This document shows, piece by piece, positions 56,925-64,000 of a DNA stretch of 64,000 nucleotides. The stretch comes from Paludibaculum fermentans (GTDB lineage Bacteria > Acidobacteriota > Terriglobia > Bryobacterales > Bryobacteraceae), in contig NZ_CP063849.1 of the NCBI RefSeq assembly GCF_015277775.1, positions 8,075,501 through 8,139,500 on the forward strand, given 5' to 3'. Under the pieces are notes generated by a model. That model saw nothing but the letters and a program-made list of their open reading frames with translations, did no database searches and was not told the origin of the DNA. Every line of letters starts with the position of its first letter. The first letter of the stretch is position 1. The position numbers were made by a program, and so were the translations under genes.

Positions 56925-59900
56925 CTAGAACACATACCGCAGCGACAGGATGGCGCGGCGGCTGTTGTACTGCGTGCCCTGGATGGTGCCGAAGGCGGAG
57001 TTGGTGTTGACGCCGGTGGTGTAGTTGCGGGTGATGGTCATGTTCGGGTTGGCCGGATTGAAGTGATTCAAGGCGTTGATCGTCTCGATCTTGAATTCCA
57101 AGCGCTTTGCTTCGGAGAAGCGGAATTCCTTCAACAGGGACAGGTTGAACAGTTCGAGGCCCGGGCCGTAGGTCAGCGTTGGGGGCATGTTGCCCTGGAT
57201 GCCGCGGCCGGCGAAGGTGGAGTTGATGGTGGGCAACACGAAGTTGTTGACGTTCATCGGGTACCACAGCTTGGGATCCGCGGTGGAGCCCACATCAGAC
57301 GGCTTGGCGCCGCTGGGCAGCCAGACGCCGTTCATGGTGGCATCCGTCATCTGGCAGCGGAACAGGACGCCGCCGGTGGGCGTGCCGTTGGGCCAGCCGA
57401 CAGGGTTGGCGGTGTAGCCGCAACTGGGCGCCATGGCGGCTCCGGAGAAGATCTGCGCGGTGCCGGTGAAGCGCCAGCCATCGGTGATCTGCTTCACCAG
57501 CCGGCTGGCGCTGGGCAGGGTGGGCAGCGAATAGCCGAAGTTGGCGTTGAAGGCGTGAGGGCGGTTGCTGGTGACGTTCTTGGTGAGTGCGTCGTCAGTG
57601 AACTGCTGGTGCGCATAGAGCAGTGTCTTGGACCAGGTGTAGTTCGTACTGAAGGTCAGTTTGCGGCCGATGCGGCGGTTGACCTGCAGTTGCAGCGAAT
57701 TGTAGTTCGAAGCGCCGACGTTCATGAAGACCGGAACCTGGCCCACGCCCTTCAGGCCGGTCATGGAGCGGATGAGGTTCGTGCTGTAGAGAGCTCCACT
57801 GGAGCTCGTCGGATCGACGAACGTCTTGTTGGTGCCGCCCTGCGGAGTCCAGGTGGTGAAGGGCCGAACTGCGTTCAGGTCTTCCCAGTTGTAGTTGTAG
57901 CCGTGGTGGTAGGAGTTGCCTACATAGGCGACGTCAAGAATCAAGCCCCAGCCGATATCCTGCTGGATGCCGAAGCTCCAGTTGTAGGTGGTCGGCGGCA
58001 GGTGATCGGGGGAGCCGCCCTGGATGTTCTGCGGCGTGAAGAGGCTCTGTTGCCCCTGCATGGCTGAGAAGGTGGTGTTCAACAGGATGGGGGCGAGGAA
58101 GTCGGGCGGAGCGGCCAGTGGGCCGGTGCCGACGCCCTGGGCGCCAATGTAGTCGACGGTGTAGGCACGGTCGTAGAAGATACCGAAGCCGCCACGGACC
58201 GCCATCTTGCCGTTGCCGAACACGTCGTAGGCGAAGCCGACGCGCGGGCCCAGCGTGATGGGCGGCGTATTCCAGAAGCTGCCTTTGTAATCCTTAACGC
58301 CACTGAATGGAGACCCGGAGAAGCTCTTCGGATCGAAGGTGCCTTGCAGCACGTAGGGGTAAACCGCGCCGGTGGACGGGTTGATGGAGACCTTCTTGCC
58401 GTCCTGCATCGCCGGGTAGAGGGGCTGGCCCGCTTTGGCCGCGCTGTAGACGGAGGTGTCGAACAAGCCCAGGCGCTGGCCGTCGGTGTGGAGGGCCCCC
58501 ATCCGCTGGAAGCGCATGCCGAGATCGAAGGTCAGGCGGGAGGAGACCTTCCAGCTATCCTGAATGAACCAGTCCACCTGGGTATAGCGGGAGTGGTTGA
58601 CCTGCTTCACGCTGTCTTCGCCGTATGCGAAGAAGGCGCCGGTGGCCATGTTGGAGTACGGATAGTTGGTATCCACTGGGCTCGCCGTGTCGGAGCCGAA
58701 GTAGTAGGTGCCGGCGATGTTGTACGTCGAGTAGACGCTGACATTGCGCGACATCCGTTCGAGGTAGATGCCCATCTTCAGGTTGTGGCGGCCCTTGACC
58801 CAGGTGAGGTTGTTGCTGATGGTCTGCAACTGGTCAGTGCCGTCGAACGGCCAGCGGCTGTCGAACCCGTACTGCGGACCGTTGGTAATCGCGAGGCCGG
58901 CCGACTGCGCATTGAAGGAGTTCGGGAAGCCCAGGTTGATGGCGGGCCGCAGGTTGAGGTAGTTCGAAGCCGACAACCGCGTGAGCGGGATGGTGCCCGC
59001 GGCATCAGTGAACGGGAGTTGGCTGTTCTTGTAGAGTTCCGGATCGGTCGGCGTATTCATCTGGTGGCCGCGGTTGATGCCCCAGCTGGTTTCGTTGATC
59101 AGATTCGGACGGAAGGTGTGAATGATGGCGGCCACGGCGCCAGCCGACGGGATGTCGTAGCCGTGTGGGAACTGCCGCCAGCCATCGCCCAGGGCGCCGA
59201 GAATCTGGCCGTAGCCGTCGTTGCCAGTGTAGTCCTGCAACAGACGGACATAGGACGTGGTCTTGGAGCTGATGGGATAATCGACGCGCAGGATGCGATC
59301 GTGCCGCGGCTGGGTGAAGGGGTTGACGAACTCCGCGTTGTACTGGCGCTGTCCGGTGGGATCCGTGGTGTTCGGCAGCGGGAAGAGATTCATCATCGCT
59401 AGACCGGTGCGGTCGAGACGCGAGGAAGGAATCTTGTTGCCGGGGAACTGTGCGCCGGAGAGCGGGTCCTTAATGGGGATGACCGTGCCTGTGGTGGTGG
59501 TGGTAGCGGAGAAGTCGCCTGTGCGTTCCAGGGCCGTAGGCATCGTATAGCGGTTGGGTGCCGTGACGTTCTTGGTGTGCAGGTAGTCGTAGGAGAAGAA
59601 CCAGAAGAGTTTATTGTGGTCCTTATTGAAATTCGTGCCCGGGATGATGAACGGTCCGCCGATGGTGCCGCCGACGTTCTGATAGCGGTAACGTGGGCGG
59701 GCGACGCCGGTCTTATTGTTAAAGAACTCGTTGGCGTTCAGTTTTTCATGCCGCAGGAAGGCGTAGCCTGTGCCGTGGAATGAGTTGGTGCCGCTCTTGA
59801 TCATGACGTTCATCTGACCGCCGGAGCGCGCGCCGTACTCGGCATTGAAGTTCGCCGTCAGCACCTGGACTTCGCCGATGGCGTCGACGCTGGGTGCGAT

Positions 59901-60527
59901 GTAGCCGAAGTCACGGTTGCCCGAATCCTGGGCCGCCGCGCCGTCGAGCGTCAACATCTTCTGGCCGGACTGTCCGCCCATGATGGTCGGACTGCCGGTG
60001 CCCCATCCGCGTGAGTCATTCTGGTTCAGATCCTGGACGCCGGGCAAAGTGCCCATCAGCGCCATGTAGTTTCTGCCCTTGGTGACCGTATCTTCAATCT
60101 GGGTGGTGGTTACGCTGACACGGCGATCGGAACTGTCGGTTGCCACGTGAACCGCCTGGGCCTGCACTTCCACCGACGTGCTGACATCGCCCACTTGCAG
60201 TGCGATCTCCGGCAGCGCGACCCTTTCCAGGCCGGCCACGTTGAGGCCCTTCTGCTCGTAGGTTTTGAAGCCGGGCTGGGCTACACGCAGACTGTAGTTG
60301 CCCGGTACGACGTTGGTAAAGATGAAAGTGCCGTTCGAATCAGTGCTGAACTCACGCACTTGTTTTGTCAGGTCGTTGGCGAGCTGAACTTTTGCGCCGA
60401 TGATGACCGAACCGCCCGCATCCACCAGGCGGCCAGTGATCTGACCTGTGATCGTTTGGGAGTATGCGAATGGCAACACTGCCATAAGCAAGAACGCTAC
60501 TAACGCCACAACACGATAAGACTTCAT
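56925..60527 (-). CDS. Oar-like TonB-dependent receptor with carboxypeptidase-regulatory domain
   Basis: 1200 residues from ATG 60527, giving signal peptide MKSYRVVALVAFLLMAVLPF then AYSQ. Domains: carboxypeptidase-regulatory ~25-105 (ITGRLVDAGGSVIIGA), plug ~120-255 (GRNYMALMGTLPGVQDL, MLTLDGAAAQDSG), then barrel from GGQMNVMIKSGTNSFHGTG to the C-terminal ILSLRYVF. The Phe end fits outer-membrane insertion. The plug is complete, unlike the protein at 13.2 kb. It has a long 5' spacer with possible regulator sites. Substrate unknown. Confidence 0.92.
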   Translation of the reverse strand: MKSYRVVALVAFLLMAVLPFAYSQTITGQITGRLVDAGGSVIIGAKVQLANDLTKQVREFSTDSNGTFIFTNVVPGNYSLRVAQPGFKTYEQKGLNVAGLERVALPEIALQVGDVSTSVEVQAQAVHVATDSSDRRVSVTTTQIEDTVTKGRNYMALMGTLPGVQDLNQNDSRGWGTGSPTIMGGQSGQKMLTLDGAAAQDSGNRDFGYIAPSVDAIGEVQVLTANFNAEYGARSGGQMNVMIKSGTNSFHGTGYAFLRHEKLNANEFFNNKTGVARPRYRYQNVGGTIGGPFIIPGTNFNKDHNKLFWFFSYDYLHTKNVTAPNRYTMPTALERTGDFSATTTTTGTVIPIKDPLSGAQFPGNKIPSSRLDRTGLAMMNLFPLPNTTDPTGQRQYNAEFVNPFTQPRHDRILRVDYPISSKTTSYVRLLQDYTGNDGYGQILGALGDGWRQFPHGYDIPSAGAVAAIIHTFRPNLINETSWGINRGHQMNTPTDPELYKNSQLPFTDAAGTIPLTRLSASNYLNLRPAINLGFPNSFNAQSAGLAITNGPQYGFDSRWPFDGTDQLQTISNNLTWVKGRHNLKMGIYLERMSRNVSVYSTYNIAGTYYFGSDTASPVDTNYPYSNMATGAFFAYGEDSVKQVNHSRYTQVDWFIQDSWKVSSRLTFDLGMRFQRMGALHTDGQRLGLFDTSVYSAAKAGQPLYPAMQDGKKVSINPSTGAVYPYVLQGTFDPKSFSGSPFSGVKDYKGSFWNTPPITLGPRVGFAYDVFGNGKMAVRGGFGIFYDRAYTVDYIGAQGVGTGPLAAPPDFLAPILLNTTFSAMQGQQSLFTPQNIQGGSPDHLPPTTYNWSFGIQQDIGWGLILDVAYVGNSYHHGYNYNWEDLNAVRPFTTWTPQGGTNKTFVDPTSSSGALYSTNLIRSMTGLKGVGQVPVFMNVGASNYNSLQLQVNRRIGRKLTFSTNYTWSKTLLYAHQQFTDDALTKNVTSNRPHAFNANFGYSLPTLPSASRLVKQITDGWRFTGTAQIFSGAAMAPSCGYTANPVGWPNGTPTGGVLFRCQMTDATMNGVWLPSGAKPSDVGSTADPKLWYPMNVNNFVLPTINSTFAGRGIQGNMPPTLTYGPGLELFNLSLLKEFRFSEAKRLEFKIETINALNHFNPANPNMTITRNYTTGVNTNSAFGTIQGTQYNSRRAILSLRYVF

Positions 60528-61075
60528 GAGGTACCCCTGTTTGTCCGTATTCTCGGACTGACTCATTGCATACCGGTCGGATTTGGGGCGGCGGTTGTGT
60601 TGTCCCGTCGACTGACGATGAAGGAAGCAATCGAACGTAGCTTGATCCAACTTCCCAACCTCAGGACCCGCTCATCCCCCAGACCCGTAACTCGCCAGAG
60701 CATAGTAGTACAGCGTTTTAAGGATTTCAAGGCAAAAAGGACTGCAGAGAAGAGCGGCTCGCCACTGGTGGCCAACTGCCCCGGCGAGCCTTCGAAAGCC
60801 GCAATTTTAAAGGGTTCCGGGCATGAGCCAAGCCCCAGGGAGGAATTGGCTATCCTCCGTCGCAATATTCCGACATGCGGAATATGCAGCAATGCGAGTG
60901 TGCGTAGTGCTATTGGTCTGACATGCGACAGCTCGAGTGTAAGCGCTTTCGGCGCTGCATGTTCGGGTGGGCAGCCGTTATTAGCGCCTGGACTAATTAA
61001 GGGTATGATTGTCCACAATAAACAGGAGGGACGAAGAGAAAGAGAATAAGATACCGGCAGCTTTCGGGTAGCCTG
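60528..61075. other. Gene-free spacer upstream of the 1200-residue receptor
   Basis: 548 bp between the receptor start and the esterase stop (both minus strand). The open frames here look unreal (no signal or ribosome sites). It contains short palindromes: ATTCCG-ACATG-CGGAAT at about 60867-60884, and TGTAAGCGCTTTCG at 60938-60951, which resembles LacI-family operators (TGNAANCGNTNNCA) except for its last base. These may control the receptor, although they lie 340-420 bp from its start. Confidence 0.5.
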
Positions 61076-62026
61076 CTACTGGCCGCCGCAATCGGGAAAC
61101 ATGATCTGCGCGGTTTGGTGGAGGTAGCGCCGCCAGTTGGCCCATTCGTGGCCGCCGGAGCTGAGCACCCAGAAGTTGCGAATTCCGTTCTGGTTGAAGA
61201 GCGCCATCACCTTCTGGCCGTTTTTGAGGGCGATGTCGGTCTCGCCGGCGGCCATGTAGTACGGCACGCGGAACAGGTCGTTGGTGGCCGGATCCTTCAG
61301 GACCGGCGCGAAGTTGTCCTCGAACTGTTTGAGGGTGGACTCGTTGATGTGGCCGGAGCTGTAGACATAGAGTTCGCTGAAGGTGTCGAGGTGCGGCATG
61401 CCTGTGTGCAATACCACGAAGCCGCCCATGGAGAGGCCGGCCAAGGCACGGCTGGCACGGTGGGCGCGGGTGCGGTAGCGGGCGTCGATCATCGGAATAA
61501 TGTCCTTCAGGAACTCCTGGGTGCAGGCGTCGTCTTTGCCGGGGGCCGATGGAGTGGCGCTGGCGCAGCCCCGGGTGCTGGGCATCACGACGAGCATTGG
61601 TTTTGCCTTGCCCGCTGCAATAAGATTGTCGAGGATGAGATGGGCACTGCCGCCGCTTGCTCCGGTGGCGGACCATTTGGAGTCGTCGCCGCCGCCGCCG
61701 TGGTTCAGGTAGAGGACGGGGTAGCGCGTTGTCGGGTTCTGCTCGTAGCCGGGCGGCAGGTAGACGTGCAGGCGTTTGTCGGCGGCGGCGAAGTTCTTGT
61801 ACTGCACTTGCTCCACCTTGCCGTGGGGCACATCCTTCTGCGCATAGAACGAGGCGTCGTCCATGGCAGGCAACGCCGGGAGGATAGGCAGGGGGCAGAC
61901 TCCTGCTTTCGGTGGCGCCATGCGGACGGGCGGCACTGTCTGGCCCGGCACCGCCGGCGTCTGTGCGGACGCCATCATCGAAGCTGCCGCCAGGGCGGAA
62001 GCGAGCCAACCGGAGATCCTGCGCAT
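61076..62026 (-). CDS. Secreted esterase, enterochelin-esterase/feruloyl-esterase-like alpha/beta hydrolase
   Basis: 316 residues from ATG 62026, giving signal peptide MRRISGWLASALAAASMMAS then AQ; the longer frame to 62062 adds 12 unlikely residues. After a Pro-rich linker comes an esterase-D-type alpha/beta hydrolase: LHVYLPPGYEQN, YLNHGGGGDDSKW, nucleophile Ser199 in GLSMGG (197-202), and His in GGHEW near the end. Family members remove acyl or aryl groups from plant polysaccharides or hydrolyse siderophore esters. Plant polymer breakdown fits the lifestyle. The operon context is lone. Confidence 0.88.
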   Translation of the reverse strand: MRRISGWLASALAAASMMASAQTPAVPGQTVPPVRMAPPKAGVCPLPILPALPAMDDASFYAQKDVPHGKVEQVQYKNFAAADKRLHVYLPPGYEQNPTTRYPVLYLNHGGGGDDSKWSATGASGGSAHLILDNLIAAGKAKPMLVVMPSTRGCASATPSAPGKDDACTQEFLKDIIPMIDARYRTRAHRASRALAGLSMGGFVVLHTGMPHLDTFSELYVYSSGHINESTLKQFEDNFAPVLKDPATNDLFRVPYYMAAGETDIALKNGQKVMALFNQNGIRNFWVLSSGGHEWANWRRYLHQTAQIMFPDCGGQ

Positions 62027-62132
62027 ACAACTGACTCCAGCGCCCCGCTCGGGCCGGGGCAAACCGCCTCCTATTCTATTGAAAAGGGAGGCGGGCGGTG
62101 AGGCCGCTTTGCCGGGTGCCGGCCCAACCGGG

Positions 62133-62372
62133 TCAGGCCGAAGGCCAGCCGGCGCCTGCCTCAGCCTGACCCGGCTTCCTCTCTACCCCGGTGGACTTCT
62201 TCAGCACGGCGGTGAACGTCCCTGACGGAACTTCACTCGCCATGGTGCCGCGCATGCGGTTGGCGGCCCCCAGCGTGCCCTCATAGCGGACCGTCACCTC
62301 AGGATGCTTCGGCGGACTGAGTGAGAACTGGATCCTGCCGCATCGCGTTGTAGGCGGCGCAGCTCCAACGGA
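62133..62372 (-). pseudogene. C-terminal gene remnant
   Basis: On the minus strand an open stretch of 79 codons without a start reads CGRIQFSLSPPKHPEVTV, then RYEGTLGAANRMRGTMASEV and PSGTFTAVLKKS. It has protein-like composition and looks like the end of a beta-rich extracytoplasmic domain, but it begins right after a stop codon (62373-62375), so the 5' part is gone or frame-shifted. Parent family not recognised. It lies directly behind a decayed PadR gene. Confidence 0.45.
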
Positions 62373-62384
62373 TCATCGGATTCA

Positions 62385-62650
62385 TCAGCGCGGCTCCGCG
62401 GTCCGGAGGCTCATCGACCTCGTTTTCGCCAAGGAGGCCGCCATGCGGTCCAACTCCAAGCGGAGGGCCGCGCTGCCGTCCGTTGTGACCCGGTGGTAGC
62501 GCCTGCGGCTGTCGGCGTCGTCGGGACCTTCCACCTCCTCAGTCAGGCTGTGCTCCAGCAGCCGCTGAATGGTGGTGTAGAGCGTGGCCGGCACAGGGTT
62601 GGCATCGAGTATCTGGGCGAGACGAGATGTTACAGTCTCTGCCCGGAAGG
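62385..62650 (-). pseudogene. PadR-family regulator remnant
   Basis: The minus-strand frame has the second half of a PadR winged helix: ATLYTTIQRLLEHSLTEEVE, SRRRYHRVTTDGSAALRLEL and a helical tail LDRMAASLAKTRS. The first ~50 residues of a PadR domain are missing. Upstream, the same frame continues as unrelated hydrophobic sequence (from 62729) that overlaps the blaI-type start and is unlikely to be real. I call it a 5'-truncated relic. Confidence 0.65.
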
Positions 62651-62716
62651 CCGCAGATTTCGATTGATCCAAAACAAACAGACGTAGTAGTATAACAAGC
62701 AGAATTAGTAGGAAGC

Positions 62717-63103
62717 ATGCCGTCGCCAAAACTCACCAAGCTGGAACTTCGAATCATGGAAGCGCTCTGGAGACTCGGGCCTGTCTCCATTCGCGAGATT
62801 CAGGAAGACTTCCCGGAAGATGACCGGCCCGCTTACACGACCATCCAGACTACGGTCTACCGCATGGAAGACAAGCAGGCCCTGCGGCGTGTCCGGAAGA
62901 TCGGCAACGCGCATATCTTCGAGCCGATGGTGGAGCGCAAGTCGGCCCAGAAGAACCTGATCGACGAGTTGCTGAGACTGTTTGGCGGGCGGAGCCAGCT
63001 CATCATGTCGCACCTTATCGAATCGGGGAACCTGACGCTGGAAGACGTACACGAGGCGGAGAAGACGTTACTGAAGCTGGCAAAGAAGGACAAGACGAGA
63101 TGA
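62717..63103 (+). CDS. blaI: BlaI/MecI/CopY-family repressor
   Basis: 128 residues. Winged-helix core LTKLELRIMEALWRLGPVSI and TTIQTTVYRMEDKQALRRV, then a C-terminal dimerisation part with NLIDELLRLFGG. BlaI-type proteins repress beta-lactamase/PBP or copper genes until cut by a BlaR1-type sensor protease. The sensor gene overlaps its stop by four bases (ATGA, 63100-63103). Ahead of it is TAGTAGTATAAC at about 62685-62696, possibly promoter and operator. Confidence 0.93.
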   Translation: MPSPKLTKLELRIMEALWRLGPVSIREIQEDFPEDDRPAYTTIQTTVYRMEDKQALRRVRKIGNAHIFEPMVERKSAQKNLIDELLRLFGGRSQLIMSHLIESGNLTLEDVHEAEKTLLKLAKKDKTR

Positions 63104-64000
63104 TCAGCGAAGTCCTGAACCTGACGAAGGGTGCGGCCTGGCCGGCCCTGGCGCATCACCTGTGGCAGTCGACGGCTTGCCTGGGACTGGCTGTGCTGCT
63201 GACTTCCGCGCTACGGCGGAATCGGGCTTACATCCGGTATTGGGTATGGCTGGCGGCCTCCGCGAAGTTTCTCCTGCCGTTCTCGGCGCTGGTCTATCTC
63301 GGAGAACGGCTGGGCTGGAGGTTGACTCCGGTGAGCTCGCCGTTGATCTACTGGTTCCTCGAAGAGAGCTCCGCTGGTGCCTCCTCGATGGTGCCGGCAT
63401 TGCCGCCCGCGCTGCAGGGGGCTGGTGCGCCGATCCTGCCGCTTGTGTTCACAGGGATCTGGCTGCTGGGCGCGGTCTGCGTGCTTGCCCGGTGGCGGTC
63501 TGAGTGGAGGCGGAGCCGGATGGTTGTTCGAGAGGCAGTCCTGTTGCGGACAGGGTCCGAGTGGGATGCCCTGCAGCGGTGCCGCTGCCTCACCTCCATG
63601 TCGCGGTCGGTTGAGCTCGCGATCAGCCGGTCGGCCATCGAGCCGGGCGTCTTTGGAATCCTGCGTCCAACGATCATCCTGCCGGAGGCGATTCTGCGGC
63701 GTCTGACGGTGGAGCAACTGGAGGCGATTCTCTCTCACGAGTTGGCGCACATCCGGCGCCGCGACAACCTGCTGGCCGCGATGCATCTGTCGGTGGAAGC
63801 GGTGTTCTGGTTCCACCCGCTGCTCTGGTGGGTGCGGACCAGGCTGCTGGTGGAGCGGGAACGCGCGTGTGACGAAGCGGTGCTGCAGTCCGGCCGCGAT
63901 CCGCAGGCCTATGCCGAGGCGATCCTTGTGGTCTGCCGGTTCTGCCTGGCTGCTCCGGCCGCCTGTGTGGCCGGCGTGACAAATGCCGATATCCGCCATC
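63100..64000 (+). CDS. BlaR1-type M56 membrane peptidase (3' end outside window)
   Basis: The first 300 codons are present; the frame is open at the window end. ATG 63100 overlaps the blaI stop. N-terminal membrane helices (about 20-40 and 48-72, a third near 122-140), then the zinc-protease motif HELAH (213-217) with HIRRRDN behind it and a helix before a conserved ERERACDEAVL (the third ligand region). It senses a signal and cuts the BlaI-type repressor. In Acidobacteriota such pairs are numerous and often regulate things other than beta-lactamases; the C-terminal sensor part cannot be seen here. Confidence 0.9.
   Translation, partial: MISEVLNLTKGAAWPALAHHLWQSTACLGLAVLLTSALRRNRAYIRYWVWLAASAKFLLPFSALVYLGERLGWRLTPVSSPLIYWFLEESSAGASSMVPALPPALQGAGAPILPLVFTGIWLLGAVCVLARWRSEWRRSRMVVREAVLLRTGSEWDALQRCRCLTSMSRSVELAISRSAIEPGVFGILRPTIILPEAILRRLTVEQLEAILSHELAHIRRRDNLLAAMHLSVEAVFWFHPLLWWVRTRLLVERERACDEAVLQSGRDPQAYAEAILVVCRFCLAAPAACVAGVTNADIRH

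Noticed and set aside
62655-62729. Hydrophobic N-terminus on the PadR relic
   Set aside because: It overlaps the blaI-type start and promoter, and a membrane segment fused to half a PadR domain makes no sense; more likely a chance open frame.

Overview
The window reads as chromosome of a high-GC Acidobacteriota bacterium, most likely from the Solibacter/Bryobacter/Paludibaculum group. This rests on three large Oar-like TonB-dependent outer-membrane proteins, a PadR + MacB/FtsX 'orphan permease' pair, a VWFA-type secreted protein, a BlaI/BlaR1-type pair, a propeller-type sensor kinase and a stand-alone CreD-like protein. Taxonomy is inferred from gene families and base composition; no rRNA or marker gene is present. 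I saw no tRNA, rRNA, CRISPR array, transposase or integrase.

Layout. 0-1.5 kb: end of a TPR gene and two small secreted proteins (+). 1.5-11.4 kb (-): serine hydrolase and AraC regulator; a tight five-gene run (SpoIIE phosphatase, K+ channel, Nnr, TsaE, AI-2E-type permease); LOG-family protein and LpxD. 11.5-17.9 kb (+): CreD-like protein, periplasmic thioredoxin, an Oar-like barrel that lacks its plug, VWFA-like protein, coiled-coil protein. 17.9-20.7 kb (-): four-subunit 2-oxoacid:ferredoxin oxidoreductase. 20.9-22.8 kb (+): membrane glycosyltransferase-like protein and a small membrane protein. 22.8-25.0 kb (-): CstA with the small YbdD-type protein. 25.1-34.8 kb (+): two overlapping sensor kinase genes and a NarL-type response regulator; the second kinase and the regulator are separated by a ~4.1 kb insertion. 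34.9-39.7 kb (+): Tat-exported protein and a full Oar-like receptor. 39.8-40.7 kb (-): ProC. 40.7-47.1 kb (+): LacI regulator, Fkp-type fucokinase/GDP-fucose pyrophosphorylase, nucleoside-phosphorylase-like protein, SerA. 47.4-60.5 kb (-): FtsX permease and PadR; a 1149-residue protein that I think is a pyrophosphate-dependent PEP carboxykinase; SthA transhydrogenase; a DUF218 protein; a third Oar-like receptor. 61.1-62.0 kb (-): secreted esterase. 62.1-62.7 kb: gene remnants. 62.7 kb to end (+): BlaI-type repressor and BlaR1-type M56 peptidase, cut by the window end.

Three things stand out. (1) The insertion at 29988-34072 is flanked by a 136-bp direct repeat of the kinase/regulator junction. 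It leaves a 45-codon regulator stub behind the kinase, and carries a lower-GC secreted zinc-protease-like gene plus a small secreted partner. (2) A dispersed repeat otherwise found between genes (44.99, 47.19 and 47.35 kb) lies in frame inside the propeller of the sensor kinase at 28.1-28.3 kb. (3) The + strand is C-rich from about 1.5 to 40 kb and G-rich from about 40.7 kb on, whichever way the genes point. That is the sign change expected at a replication origin or a rearrangement joint.
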